Source: CBDHFQ01 sp965262565 (GTDB lineage Bacteria; Bacteroidota; Bacteroidia; J057). From it: DNA of 64,000 nucleotides. Below, piece by piece: positions 8,822 through 18,737 of this stretch. The stretch lies in NCBI GenBank assembly GCA_965262565.1, contig CBDHFQ010000020.1:558001-622000 (forward strand), written 5' to 3'. Every line of letters starts with the position of its first letter. Position 1 is the stretch's first letter. The notes beneath the pieces are model-generated. The model saw only the letters and a program-made list of their open reading frames with translations, searched no databases and was not told the origin of the DNA. Both the position numbers and the translations under genes were made by a program.

Positions 8822-10898
8822 TACTGAATAACTTGATAACTATTATTTCTAAGATTAATGCTGCCAAAGCTAACATTAAAAAGTACTTCCACATAGGAGT
8901 GCCTTCTCGTTCATCCTGTATCTGTTTTTGGAGATTTTCAGGAGTAGGAGGTAATATATCTAAATGCTCAATATTATTAAGTCTTGGATCGCTGTCCAAA
9001 TCTGAAGGATTCATAAAGGTCAGTTTAGATTCGTCATCTGCAATATTAAATGAAATTTTTTCGATGATTTCTGCCGATTGAAGTAACCGATAATTTCCTT
9101 CCCTGATGGTAACTTTATCGAACATATTATCAAAGTTTAAGATAGTAACCCCTCTTTGATTAAAAGGCTCTACAATAATTTCAGCAGGTCGTTCTTTATC
9201 TTCACTTACCAAAAGCAAATTATCCTTAATGTTCGTTCGTAAGATTTTTGGCTCAAATGATCCTATTTCCTGGCTGGATTGTACTTGTTGAGTTTGATTC
9301 ATAATTTGAGACATCCTGAAAAGAATGGGGGCAAATACGGTTTTTATAGGAAAGTCTGACCATTCTGAACTTGGGAAAATGGTAAATGTAAATAATAAAC
9401 CTTCACCGATTTGTGATTCCAGCAGAAATGGAGATTGGTTTTCCAATTTCATTATCTGGTTCTGAACAATGCTATTGTTCATATTTAGAGGATAGTATTT
9501 ATATACTTGCGGAGCGTCAAAACTTCGATTCCTGTTATTCTGGGTAAAAATTCCGTCAAAAACCGGATGCTCTAGATCTACTGTTTCTACGCCGATTCCG
9601 GAGGTGATTTCCACTGCTTCATCGATCTTTCCCATTCCTAAGGGCGACAAAAATGAATTAAAAGCATCAATTACTAATTTTTCGCCTGGAAAAATTAACA
9701 TGCTTCCTCCATTCTCAAGGTAGTTTTTCAATTTTCCTGAAAGACCAGTACTCATTTCTTCTAATCCTACAAATACAATGGATCTATATTCGTTTAGAGA
9801 AATGCTTGATAAATTCCTCGAAGAAACAAAAGTCGTAGCAAATTGATCGAAAACATCACTATACAATACTTTTACATTGGGGGAAGGCTGTCCTTCAACG
9901 AGTAAGATTTTTTCTTCCTCAGGAACATACAGAGAGAAATAGCGATTATTGTCAAACTCAATAGGATAATCATCCAGTTCAATATATCCTGACAACCAAC
10001 CACTCTGATCAGGGGTAAAACTGAGTTCCAACTCCTGAGATTCATTGGCATTCAGATCTACCTTGTCAAAGGTAGCTACTCTTCCTTCGAGAATAATTCT
10101 TACAGTGAGATCTTTTCTGAGGCGATTTTCATCATTAACTATAGTCATCTCTATGTTCACTGGCTTACCTTTTTCAATTATCTGAGAGGCGATTTGATGA
10201 TCTGACACATAGACATTGTTCTGAAGGCGGCTGGCGATAGGTAAGAATTTGACTTTAACAGAGGTGTCTGACATATTGAGAGGTAAACTGTCAGACATGA
10301 AGGTAGATGATTGGAAGTCACTGATGATATAGAATTCTTTAAATTGATAATTCGCATTGGAAAAAATGTTTGAACTCGCTCTGCATACTTCCCCTAATGA
10401 GGTGGTATTTTGTTCAACTTCCAAATTTTTCAGTTCGTCTAGCAGATCTTCTCTGTCATAAAAGTTATAGTTCAACTTTATATCACTGGAAGTCATCAAT
10501 AGAAATTCATCCTGATTGGAATAGGCTTCTGAGATTCCTTGAACGAGATTTAATGCCTGTTGAAAATATGGGCCTTTTTCATTTCCTGCAGTCATGCTGT
10601 AGGAATTATCAATTAAATAGGCTACAGATCGGTTTCCACTTAGCAAGGTATTATTTTCGGATACTATAATGGGATTAGCAAAAGTCAATACTAAAAAGGT
10701 AACGGCAAGTAATCTCAACAATAGTAAAAGCCATTGCTTGAATTTCAGTCGTTTAACTACGGATCTTTTCACTTCTTTTACAAAAGCCACATTACTAAAT
10801 AAAACAGTACGCGGTCTTTGTAAATTAAAAAAGTGAATAATTATGGGTACTGAAAGAGCTAAAAGTCCCCAAAGTATACCAGGATTTAAAAAAATCAT
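8814..10898 (-). CDS. BatA-domain / VWA-like membrane protein
   Basis: This 694-residue protein starts with the BatA (aerotolerance N-terminal) domain: a helix with NPGILWGLLALSVPIIIHFF, then LQRPRTVLFSNVAFVKEV and a second membrane segment near residues 56-78. A von Willebrand A-like domain follows with the metal-site pattern DNSYS near residue 94. The middle (about 250-630) is an exported beta-rich region with a glutamine-amidotransferase-like fold segment (ENGGSMLIFPG). A last membrane helix sits at about 672-692. Proteins of this kind are common in Bacteroidota and resemble the Bat operon members of uncertain function. It overlaps the dihydroorotase-like gene by 8 bases and has its own good promoter upstream. 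Confidence 0.8.
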   Translation of the reverse strand: MIFLNPGILWGLLALSVPIIIHFFNLQRPRTVLFSNVAFVKEVKRSVVKRLKFKQWLLLLLRLLAVTFLVLTFANPIIVSENNTLLSGNRSVAYLIDNSYSMTAGNEKGPYFQQALNLVQGISEAYSNQDEFLLMTSSDIKLNYNFYDREDLLDELKNLEVEQNTTSLGEVCRASSNIFSNANYQFKEFYIISDFQSSTFMSDSLPLNMSDTSVKVKFLPIASRLQNNVYVSDHQIASQIIEKGKPVNIEMTIVNDENRLRKDLTVRIILEGRVATFDKVDLNANESQELELSFTPDQSGWLSGYIELDDYPIEFDNNRYFSLYVPEEEKILLVEGQPSPNVKVLYSDVFDQFATTFVSSRNLSSISLNEYRSIVFVGLEEMSTGLSGKLKNYLENGGSMLIFPGEKLVIDAFNSFLSPLGMGKIDEAVEITSGIGVETVDLEHPVFDGIFTQNNRNRSFDAPQVYKYYPLNMNNSIVQNQIMKLENQSPFLLESQIGEGLLFTFTIFPSSEWSDFPIKTVFAPILFRMSQIMNQTQQVQSSQEIGSFEPKILRTNIKDNLLLVSEDKERPAEIIVEPFNQRGVTILNFDNMFDKVTIREGNYRLLQSAEIIEKISFNIADDESKLTFMNPSDLDSDPRLNNIEHLDILPPTPENLQKQIQDEREGTPMWKYFLMLALAALILEIIVIKLFSNG

Positions 10899-10942
10899 GA
10901 AAGATGAATATTAAAGCCTTCAGGGTGTTTATTTCTGCGGTG

Positions 10943-10971
10943 CAAATATATAGAAGAAAAATGGATTACAA
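10943..10971 (-). promoter_or_regulatory. Bacteroidota-type promoter upstream of the BatA-like gene
   Basis: On the minus strand TTG (10969-10971) is followed after 18 bases by TATATTTG (10943-10950), an exact fit to the TAnnTTTG -7 element at the expected spacing. The start codon of the BatA-like gene is 45 bases downstream. Sequence pattern only, but the best promoter in the left part of the window. Confidence 0.6.
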
Positions 10972-11053
10972 GGCAGGATTATAAACACATGTAATTGAAA
11001 GTAATAATCGTACGAAAAATAAAGGCTTTTAGATATGATTAATGAATATAATA

Positions 11054-11091
11054 ACAAGCCTCCCAAAGAAAAGGTTTTTCAGGAGGCTTGT
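11054..11091 (-). terminator. hairpin terminator after the PP2C gene
   Basis: A perfect 10-bp stem (11054-11063 with 11082-11091; core CAAGCCTCC) encloses an inner region that can continue pairing (GAAAA with TTTTC). It starts 20 bases after the stop codon of the PP2C gene. There is no pure T run after it on the minus strand, only T/A-rich sequence. Confidence 0.6.
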
Positions 11092-11111
11092 GATGTCTTA
11101 TGGGCGATAAA

Positions 11112-13259
11112 CTATGCTCCCAATTTATTTAGGAGTTGTTTTGCCTCTTTATGGCCTTGATTAGCAGCTTTTCTCAATTCTACGATAGCATTGGATCTGT
11201 CCACCGGATTATTCCTTTCCAGCAGAAGGTAGCCGAATAAGTATTGGCCACTGGCCCATCCTTTTAAAGCGGAAACTCTGGCATATTCAATAGCCATAGA
11301 TTTATCTACAGGTATGCCGAATCCTCGGTGATACATATAAGCTAGATAATAAGCCCCTACACCATCTAAAGCAGGACCAGCAGCACTTAAAAATTGTGCA
11401 GCAATCTGATAATCATTGACAGCGCCTGTCTGTTTGGCTCTTTGATAAGCCTGTTTTCCAGAATTAAGATTTTGAATATCATTTACTGTCAGTCCAGCTA
11501 CAGGAGAGGTAGTTCCTAATGCTCCTGATCGACTTGAGCCGGAGAAGCCTTGAAAGCCAGGGGCTGGCGTAGGAGAAATTGAAGGAGAAGATGGAGTGAT
11601 CGTAGGTTTGGTGGATTTACGGGCAATAGGATTTTGTTGTTGAGGAGGATCGTTAGGTGCCAGATCAGAAAGACTAGTAGCATTATTACTACCGATATTT
11701 GTTCCTGATCTAGGGGCTTGTCTGTCTGTAGTCTCAGAGTATGGTCTTGCCTGGCCTGGAAGATTTGAACTGACTATAGGGCCACTAGTACCAGGTACGC
11801 TCCCTCCAATTAATTCGGCCGTTTTTTGATAATTTAATCTTGCTTCAGCGAGAAAATCTTCTGGTAAAGGAGTGGTTTCCGGGCTTTTAAAAATGTCAAA
11901 TCCCTTAGAATAGTAATCGTAAATTTCCTTGTAATTTTTATTCGCTGTATTTGACTCGAAGGACAAGTTCGCCAGGCGAAGATAAGCCTCTCCGAGATTC
12001 TGATAGGGGATAGGAGGATTGTACTGACCTCTCAGGTTTTGTACATATTCCGCATCTTCATAGTTTTCAATGGCTTTTCTGTAATCCCCTAATTCAAAAG
12101 CTGTATTTGCTGTTTGTATATAAGTTGCTACGGGAATAGAAAGCTTCTTTTGGTTTTCCAATGCCACTGCCCTTGCAATCATTGCTCTTGCAGAATCTTG
12201 TAAATCCGGGTCTGGAGTAGCGAGAACTGCACTGTCAAAAAACGTCTGGGCAATTTGAAATTGATCCCTGGTCATCTGAGATTCCCCCTTATTCATTAAC
12301 TCTTCATATTTGGTCAATTTTTTGTTTCCTGTACCAGACTGACCAATGTAAAATAACAAACCCAGGGCAGCAAAAACCATAATGATAGGAACCACAATAG
12401 CAATGAGCGTTTCTCTGCTCATAGGCGTTGAAAAAATGCTTCCTTCTTCTTCAGGTAATATACTTCCGGTAGCTGCTGAAGCTACCCCTTCCTGAGCAGT
12501 GGAGGAGGATTCCCCTTGATGAGTTATGCCTTCTGTTCTGACTACCTGAAATAAATAACAAGCATAATTATCTTGTGCTACTCCCTGAGTAAAAGCAGCA
12601 ATTTCTTCCATAAGCTTTTCAGGGTGCTGTCCAGTATCGAACATCGCAGCCAAATTTGTGCTGTGGACTTCCTCGAGAATTCCATCTGTACAAATCATAA
12701 AATAGTCGCCTGATCCTATATCATTAAGTAACCAGGCATTCATATTAATACTTGCAGGTGATTCTGTTCCGTGAATAGTGTGTAATCTATCTGAAGAATA
12801 AGACGAGGAGGAGGAATTCACTACATCCAGGTGTCCATCTGCAGCATACAATTTTCCCGTCCTTGCTCTATAGTAAAAAATTTGACTGTTTCCTGTCCAT
12901 GCGGTAGTAACCTGGTTTTTTCCTATGTGAAGTAAAGCAAGCGTAGTCCCCATACCTGCACTTCCGGGATTTACTTTTACATGAGCTGAAAGAGCTTCTT
13001 CTGCGGATAAGAGCGCTTGATTAAGATCAAACTGTGTAAGATCTGAGCCAGGAGGTAATGCGTTTAGATAATCCCCAACTCTATGAGCGACAATTTTCGA
13101 TGCTACATCACCTTTTTGGGTTCCTCCCAATCCATCGCAAACGATGAATAGATGAGTGTCCTGAGTTGCTTCTCCTTGAAGAGGATATATGTAATCTTCG
13201 TTAAGATCTCTAGCTCCCCGCTCATACAGCACAACAGGCTTGCTAATGTATAACTTCAT
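11112..13259 (-). CDS. PP2C-type protein phosphatase fused to TPR and Sel1 repeats
   Basis: The first about 245 residues are a PP2C (PPM) serine/threonine phosphatase. Its metal-binding residues are in RDLNEDY, FIVCDGLGGTQKGD, MICTDGILE and QDNY, so it should be active. A membrane helix at about 283-305 (IAIVVPIIMVFAALGLLFYI) places the phosphatase in the cytoplasm and the rest outside or in the periplasm. TPR-like helices follow (about 310-470), then a proline/serine-rich linker, and two Sel1-like repeats near the C-terminus (YYLAYMYHRGFGIPVDKSMA and YLFGYLLLERNNPVDRSN). Such receptors usually reverse Ser/Thr kinases; no kinase lies nearby. The gene is single, with its own promoter-like element and terminator. 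Confidence 0.85.
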   Translation of the reverse strand: MKLYISKPVVLYERGARDLNEDYIYPLQGEATQDTHLFIVCDGLGGTQKGDVASKIVAHRVGDYLNALPPGSDLTQFDLNQALLSAEEALSAHVKVNPGSAGMGTTLALLHIGKNQVTTAWTGNSQIFYYRARTGKLYAADGHLDVVNSSSSSYSSDRLHTIHGTESPASINMNAWLLNDIGSGDYFMICTDGILEEVHSTNLAAMFDTGQHPEKLMEEIAAFTQGVAQDNYACYLFQVVRTEGITHQGESSSTAQEGVASAATGSILPEEEGSIFSTPMSRETLIAIVVPIIMVFAALGLLFYIGQSGTGNKKLTKYEELMNKGESQMTRDQFQIAQTFFDSAVLATPDPDLQDSARAMIARAVALENQKKLSIPVATYIQTANTAFELGDYRKAIENYEDAEYVQNLRGQYNPPIPYQNLGEAYLRLANLSFESNTANKNYKEIYDYYSKGFDIFKSPETTPLPEDFLAEARLNYQKTAELIGGSVPGTSGPIVSSNLPGQARPYSETTDRQAPRSGTNIGSNNATSLSDLAPNDPPQQQNPIARKSTKPTITPSSPSISPTPAPGFQGFSGSSRSGALGTTSPVAGLTVNDIQNLNSGKQAYQRAKQTGAVNDYQIAAQFLSAAGPALDGVGAYYLAYMYHRGFGIPVDKSMAIEYARVSALKGWASGQYLFGYLLLERNNPVDRSNAIVELRKAANQGHKEAKQLLNKLGA

Positions 13260-13615
13260 GTAAAACGCTTTAATTTCTTGAAAACCTGAAATCTATAAAT
13301 CCTAGAATAAGGAACAAATTTAATAATATATGATGGTTAAATATAATCCAAAAATATAAATAATCCATCTAGTAAGGTCGTTTTTTTGAGAAAAATGGTA
13401 AAATGAATATTTATTCCAAGATAAACAGATGACCTCAACACATAAGGGGTTATATATTACAGGTAATCTGAAAGAAAAAAATTAGGTAATGATAATCTGC
13501 TTTTAAGTGGCGTTGTTAATTTTTTTTCCCTAGTATTGTACTGTTGTCAACGTATTTTTATTTCAGGTTGATTGAACCTTATCGACAGTTTGAAGTGGAA
13601 ACAGTTATTAAAGAA
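13260..13615. other. intergenic region between divergent genes
   Basis: This AT-rich spacer separates the PP2C gene from the coiled-coil gene. Apart from the -7 element for the PP2C gene I see no RNA gene, hairpin or repeat. An in-frame TTG at 13544 could extend the coiled-coil protein by 24 residues into it. Confidence 0.6.
13315..13322 (-). promoter_or_regulatory. -7 element (TAAATTTG) upstream of the PP2C gene
   Basis: The minus strand carries an exact TAnnTTTG match 55 bases before the start codon of the PP2C gene. The nearest TTTG upstream is 26 bases away, longer than usual, so the -33 part is doubtful. Confidence 0.4.
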
Positions 13616-14071
13616 ATGAGTCAACAATCTAGTATTCAGGCAGATACAGCAAATGTATCAGTTTGGAAACAAAGAAGACTGGAAGCCCTTGAAAAGGAAT
13701 CTTTAGATAGAAAAAGGCAACAGAAGAGACAACTTCTGAGAAAACTCAAAACAATCAAGAAAGAAATTCACTATTTAGAAGATGCCTACAAACAAGATTC
13801 TGTACTCTGTGAAAGCCTTAAAAGTGAATTAAAGCAGGTAGAAGATCAGCTCGATTGTTTTAGTATGGATATAAATAAAAACCAGCTGAGAGGAAGAGTT
13901 GAGAGAGACTGTCAAAAGTGGATTAGTAGTGGTTGTAAAAAATCAGGAAAATACCACTTAGCTGCGCATGATGAAGTATCAGATCCTAAAAATTCCTTCA
14001 CACTGCTTAATTTTATACCATTATTATTATTTTTGATGGTGTTACTTTTGCTTTCTTCTCTAGGTGCTTGA
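13616..14071 (+). CDS. coiled-coil protein with C-terminal membrane anchor
   Basis: I do not recognise a family. From the ATG at 13616 the product has 151 residues. Most of it is a charged, lysine- and glutamate-rich coiled coil (WKQRRLEALEKESLDRKR onward to about residue 100), followed by a C-terminal hydrophobic segment, NFIPLLLFLMVLLLLSSL, that would be a tail anchor. An alternative TTG start at 13544 would add 24 residues including FYFRLIEPYRQ. I prefer the ATG because TTG starts are rare and the segment before it carries no recognisable domain. It heads a plus-strand series with the lipoprotein, SCO1 and cytochrome c genes and may belong to the same transcript. Confidence 0.6.
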   Translation: MSQQSSIQADTANVSVWKQRRLEALEKESLDRKRQQKRQLLRKLKTIKKEIHYLEDAYKQDSVLCESLKSELKQVEDQLDCFSMDINKNQLRGRVERDCQKWISSGCKKSGKYHLAAHDEVSDPKNSFTLLNFIPLLLFLMVLLLLSSLGA

Positions 14072-14089
14072 AGCTAGTAAAGTAAGTTT

Positions 14090-14540
14090 ATGAGTAAATA
14101 TTCGCTATACATCTTTCCCATTATTTCCATCCTATGGTTGACTTTTCCTTCCTGTCAACAATCTCAGGATGAAGCTGAAAAGCTGAGAAATGATATTATT
14201 GACATTCACGACGAAGTGATGCCTGAAACAGATCATATTTTAGCGTACAAGGAATTGATCTCTCAAAAATTGGAACTTTTTAACATCAGATTCAACAGAA
14301 ATTGATTCAGCTAATGTTAAGCAATTAACTTCCTTAAAAAATGAATTGGACGAGGCTGAGGAGGGAATGATGCAATGGATGAGAGCTTATGCCGATTCTA
14401 TGGATGTAGATATGGAACTAGAAAGTATGTTGTCCTATCTAAAAAAGGAAAAAGAAAAGATCACAGAAGTAAAAGAAAGCATGGAGTCCAGTATAACCCA
14501 TGCAAAAAACCTGCTGGGAGAGTTGCCTCCTGACAAGTAA
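14090..14540 (+). CDS. small lipoprotein, frameshifted
   Basis: The reading frame opens at 14090 with a lipoprotein signal peptide (hydrophobic segment ending in TFPSC, the lipobox cysteine near residue 22). It breaks at the T run 14277-14281. Removing one T restores ELLTSDSTEIDSANVKQ and joins the second piece, which begins in this frame before 14346 and ends at 14540. The joined product is about 150 residues, acidic and helical, with two coiled segments (RNDIIDIHDEVMPE and LKKEKEKITEVKESMES). I do not recognise a named family. It lies between the coiled-coil gene and SCO1, so a role in envelope or respiratory assembly is only a guess. A homopolymer indel is the simplest explanation of the break. 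Confidence 0.7.
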
Positions 14541-14627
14541 TATAAATCCTTGGAATTGTTAATTTTTCTCAATCAATTTTTCCTCATTTTGCGTTTACTA
14601 GTTAATTGTTTAATACAAATAACCTAT

Positions 14628-15257
14628 ATGAAGTATTTGATAGGGATATTTATTTTATCCTTCTCCATCGCTTCTTGTGGATTGTCTGATGTAACTTCTT
14701 CAAGGATGCTTCCTCATTACCAATTTTAGGGGAGAGAAATATAGTAGATGGAGATACCGTATATCACACCATTCCTGATTTTAGGTTTATTAATCAGGAT
14801 AGTGTGGCAGTTACTCCAGAGACCTTTGAAGGAAAAGTATATGTGGCTGATTTTTTCTTTACCTCCTGCCCCACCATTTGTCCTCAAATGAGTGCTCAGA
14901 TGCTTAGGTTACAGGAAGCGTTTTCAGAAGACCAGCGTCTATTATTATTATCTCACTCTATAGATCCCGTAAGAGACAGTGTGGCTACGTTGAAATCCTA
15001 CGCAGATAAGTTGGAAATTGACGGTTCGAAGTGGCATCTCGTAAACGGGAAAGAAAGATTCTATTTATCAGATAGCAAAATCTTACATGGTTCCTGCCCA
15101 AGAAGATCCCGATGCTCCAGGAGGGTATTTACACAGTGGTGCCTTTATATTGGTCGATGAGGAAAAAAGAATCAGGAATTATTATGACGGAACAAAGCCT
15201 GAAGCGGTAGACGATCTGATCCGTGATATTGAACTATTATTAACTCCTGATGAATGA
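14628..15257 (+). CDS. SCO1/SenC copper chaperone, two frameshifts
   Basis: The product is an SCO1/SenC-type thioredoxin-fold protein that delivers copper to the CuA site of cytochrome c oxidase. A lipoprotein signal peptide ends in SIASC. The metal-binding motif FFTSCPTICPQM (CxxxC) and the later histidine in GGYLHSGAFILVDE are both present. The frame breaks near 14697-14703, before KDASSLPILGERN, and again near 15080, where the frame moves to IAKSYMVPAQEDPDAPGGY. With both corrected the gene gives about 209 residues, normal for the family, and ends at 15257. It overlaps the cytochrome c start at 15250. The neighbours (lipoprotein, cytochrome c) fit a respiratory assembly cluster. Confidence 0.85.
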
Positions 15258-15687
15258 TGATAAGAACAAGCCATCGATCATCACCTTCATCTGGCCCATT
15301 GCGGTATTTATTTTGGTGTTGGTGATAAGGTATATACTATTGTCCCAACATAGTCCCGGAGAGAATTTGTATCAACAACATTGTTCAAACTGTCATATGG
15401 CAGATGGAAATGGATTAAAAAAACTAATACCTCCTTTAGTGAATTCCAATTACCTGACAGCCCATGAGCGCCTCATACCATGTATTATCCGATATGGCCA
15501 ACAAGGAGAGATCTTGGTAAATGGGGTAACATATGATCATCCTATGCCTGCTAATGAAATATTGACAGAAAATGAAATTACTACCTTGATTAATTATATT
15601 CGATCATCATGGGGAAATAAATTACCTGCTGTTAGCTTGAAAGAGGTAAAAGAACAACTTGAATCTTGCTCTAATACTGACGATTAA
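15250..15687 (+). CDS. membrane-anchored class I cytochrome c
   Basis: The 145-residue protein has one N-terminal membrane helix (about residues 10-30, FIWPIAVFILVLVIRYILL) followed by a single cytochrome c domain facing the periplasm. The heme motif CSNCH is near residue 45 and the later methionine in YDHPMPANE is the likely sixth ligand. This is an electron carrier, probably in the aerobic chain. The ATG at 15250 lies inside the SCO1 gene, 8 bases before its end, so the two are coupled. The 3' end overlaps the stop of the convergent dihydroorotase gene by 17 bases. The gene is unbroken although its neighbours are frameshifted. Confidence 0.88.
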   Translation: MNDDKNKPSIITFIWPIAVFILVLVIRYILLSQHSPGENLYQQHCSNCHMADGNGLKKLIPPLVNSNYLTAHERLIPCIIRYGQQGEILVNGVTYDHPMPANEILTENEITTLINYIRSSWGNKLPAVSLKEVKEQLESCSNTDD

Positions 15688-17028
15688 AGTTCAGACGCAT
15701 AGCGGCAGACGGAGATGTGTTAAATTGGCCCCTATCATAAACCAACATTCCATTCACAATCGTTTTTTCCACTTTATTTTTCAATATGCTCCCCTCTAAT
15801 GGGGACCATCCGCACTTGTAGAGAAGGTTCTCCCTATTTACTTGCCAGGGTTGATTGGTATTGACTAATACAAGATCCGCATAATACCCTTCTCTAATAA
15901 ATCCTCTATTTTCTACCTGAAAGCATATCGCAGGAGCATGAGCCATTTTTTCTACTACCTGTTCAATAGTAAATTCTCCAGCGGACACCATTTCCAACAT
16001 AACAGGAAGGGCATGTTGAACCATAGGACCTCCCGAAGGAGTGCTTGAATACGTATCATTGTTTTTTTCTTGAAGTGTATGTGGTGCGTGGTCCGTAGCG
16101 ATAATATCCAAGTGGTTACTTAGAAGTCCTTTTTTCAAAGCAGATTGATCACTTTCCTTTTTTACAGCCGGGTTCCATTTGATAAAAGCTCCTTTCTCAT
16201 CGTAATAAGAGTCATTAAACCACAAATGGTGAATACATACTTCTGAAGTGATTTTTTTTTTCTTCCAGAGGAAGAGTTGAATCGAATAAATCCAATTCTT
16301 TTTCTGTGGAAATATGAAGAATATGTAGCCTGGTTCCATGTTTTTGGGCCAAAGCTACCGCTTGACTGGAAGAGGCGAAACAGGCTTGTTCACTACGAAT
16401 AATGGGGTGATAATTGATGGGGATCTTCTCCCCAAATTGTTTTTTATGAACAGCAAGATTATGCCTGATGATTTCTTCTTTTTCACAATGGGTAGCCACC
16501 AGCATCGGAGCAAATTGAAAAATCCGTTCTAATACTTCATCATCATCCACCAACATATTCCCAGTAGAGGAACCCATAAAAATCTTAATACCACATACTT
16601 TCTGAGGATCTACTTTTTTTATTTCTTCAAGATTATCATGCGAAGCCCCGAGGAAGAAACTGTAATTAACCAGCAGAAACTTCTCTGGCGCGCATAAATT
16701 TTTCTTCCAAGAGCGTATTAGTTAAGGTTTGGGGGATAGTGTTAGGCATTTCCATAAAAGAAGTAATACCTCCTGCCGCTGCAGCTCTTGATTCAGAATG
16801 AATATCTGCTTTATGCGTCAGTCCGGGTTCCCTAAAATGTACCTGATCATCTATAACGCCAGGGAGGAGAAAAAGAGATGGATGGCCAGCATCTATCTTT
16901 AGGTTTACTATGGGATTCAGATTTTTCCCTATCGTATGAATCAATCCATTTTGAATGTAAATATCTTGATAGGAAATCTTACCTTCATTGACGATTTGAG
17001 CTTCTTTGATCAATATGGTGGAGTTCAT
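15671..17028 (-). CDS. pyrC: dihydroorotase PyrC, two frameshifts
   Basis: This encodes the catalytic dihydroorotase of pyrimidine synthesis, closing carbamoyl-aspartate to dihydroorotate. The active-site segments are the Bacteroidota form: DDQVHFREPGLTHKADI, MEMPNT, the ATHCEKE stretch, HILHIST and the catalytic ATDHAPH. The frame breaks near 16670, where one extra G in the coding strand separates REVSA from VNYSFFLGASHDNL, and at a run of ten T (coding strand A) at 16252-16261. Removing or adding one base at each gives a single chain of about 450 residues, normal for the family. Both lie in the region rich in single-base indels, so sequence error is likely. In the joined form every key residue is present, unlike the paralogue at 7499-8821. 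Confidence 0.88.
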
Positions 17029-17069
17029 GTATTAAGAGCGCTTAAGAGGATTATGTGAGAAAATTATCG

Positions 17070-17098
17070 TAAAATTATTAATTATCTATAAAATTCAA
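17070..17098 (-). promoter_or_regulatory. candidate promoter for pyrC
   Basis: On the minus strand TTG (17096-17098) is followed after 18 bases by TAATTTTA (17070-17077), a TAnnTTTG-like -7 element with one mismatch. It lies 41 bases before the pyrC start, in the 75-base divergent spacer shared with the deoxynucleoside kinase gene. Confidence 0.4.
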
Positions 17099-17103
17099 TT
17101 TGC

Positions 17104-17740
17104 GTGACTGAAAAGGACCCTAAACATATTGCCATAGCCGGAAATATTGGTTCCGGAAAAACAAGTTTAGCCGAATTACTGGCTAAGTATTATAAATGGG
17201 AGTTAAAAGTAGAAGCAGTAGACAATAACCCATATTTGAGAGATTTCTATCAAGATATGCATCGATGGGCTTTTCCCCTCCAGATTTATTTTCTGCATAG
17301 TCGATTTAAGCAATTAATTGAAATTAAAAACAGGACACAAACTGTCATACAGGATAGGACTATTTATGAAGACGCTTTCATTTTTACCAAAAATCTCCCA
17401 CGAGTCTGAAATCATGAATGAAAGAGACTATCAAACTTATTCTGAAGTCTTTGATACGATGTATAGCATGGTGAGCCCACCGGATTTACTCATATACCTC
17501 AGAGGAGGGAATATAGGCATATTAATAGACAGAATTGCACAGAGAGGAAGAGATTATGAAAGCAAGATCAGCATACGTTATTTGGAAAATCTCAATCAAA
17601 GATATGAACATTGGATTTCAACTTATGCCGATAGTAAATTGATGATCATAGAGATTGAGAAGTACGATTTTGTTCATAATCCCAATGACATGGGAAGGAT
17701 TTTACACAAGATTCACGCTGAACTGTTTGGCCTGTTTTAA
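17104..17740 (+). CDS. deoxynucleoside kinase, frameshifted
   Basis: Deoxynucleoside kinases salvage deoxynucleosides by transferring phosphate from ATP. The P-loop GNIGSGKTS is near residue 13, and the conserved DRTIYEDA stretch (family ERS/DRS motif) near residue 83. The later segment carries PPDLLIYLRG, the RGRDYE loop and the LNQRYEHWI helix of the family. The frame breaks in the CCC at 17396-17400; removing one C turns the end into NLHESEIMNERDYQTYSEVF and joins the downstream part, giving about 211 residues, the normal length. I keep the GTG start at 17104 because no ATG lies upstream and the P-loop begins soon after. It is divergent from pyrC, another nucleotide gene. Confidence 0.85.
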
Positions 17741-17762
17741 ATCTGTTGATTCCCGGTCCAGA

Positions 17763-18726
17763 CTAATTATCCTGGGAATTGTTTACTGAAAAAACGGGAC
17801 TGATCTTATATCCTTTTTCTTTGAATAAATTGATTACCCCTGTATCTCCTGCCAGATGTGCAGCTCCGACAGCTACAAGTAAACTTTGTTCCCTGGCCAT
17901 ATCCAGGATTTGATCTATCCAGGCCTTATTTCTATCATCAAGCAAGATACCCGTGTAGTTTTTCATCTCCTCTTCCTCTTCGGTTAATGCCAATAATTTT
18001 CCCAGGTCCTGTCGGCGATATAGGGTGATCATTTCATTATACTGGATACATGCTTTAGCGGGATAGCGAACCGTTTCCATAAGCATAGAAATTTGCTCTT
18101 CTAACGAAATGCTATTTAGCCATTCTATCTGTTCACCGGCCGTTTTCAAGACCTACTACAGGCTTATTTTGTTCTTTAAACTGTTCACTAAGAAATAATT
18201 CATATACCATTTGGTCTCCTTCCACACAGTATGAAGTAGCGATATGTTGGGTCAGAAAAATGGGTTTAATCATCTGAAACATAGGAATAGGCAAAGACAG
18301 GCTATCTGAAATAAAGTTCTTTAACAGATCAAAATCCTCTTCAGGCAGGAGTTTATTGAGGGTTTTATCAGGTGGAAGCATCATACTGGAGGCTGAGGCC
18401 ATTAAAGATGCCGTATCCATTTCTATTTCCAGGACTAATTGATCCGCTTTTTCAATGGCTTCTTCCAAGGCATTGAACAATAGAAAGGAATCTTTAGGGA
18501 TTAAATGAATGGTCCCAAAAATATAAGAGGGGGTAGTCAAACCTTCTCCTTCCAGTTTCCAGAGCAGAGAGGATGGAAAAGATGTTAAGGTATTCTCATT
18601 GTCGTGTTTCAAAAGAGAAGAAGTAGAATCTGTTTGACCTTTTACTATGGTCGATTGGCACAAACCTAACTGAAACGACAAAAGACTTAACCAAAGCGAG
18701 AACAGACACACTTGATGAATCCTCAT
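17763..18726 (-). CDS. TraB/GumN family protein, frameshifted
   Basis: The protein starts with a signal peptide (cleavage probably after LGLCQS) and reads LWKLEGEGLTTPSYIFGTIH, the TraB/GumN opening motif with the GTIH loop. A second conserved GAAHLAGDTGVINLFKEKGY stretch lies near the C-terminus. TraB/GumN proteins are thought to be metal-dependent proteases related to the Tiki family; substrates are not known. The frame breaks near 18140: the coding strand has GAAAAC where GAAAC would give GLETAGEQIEW and join the two parts into about 320 residues, normal for the family. It is 11 bases downstream of rocD on the same strand and likely shares its transcript. Confidence 0.8.
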
Positions 18727-18737
18727 AACTATGAACT

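Noticed and set aside
17749..17779. ATTCCC and GGGAAT inverted repeat between the convergent dNK and TraB genes
   Set aside because: Needs a bulge, overlaps the end of the TraB coding region, and has no T run; could be chance.
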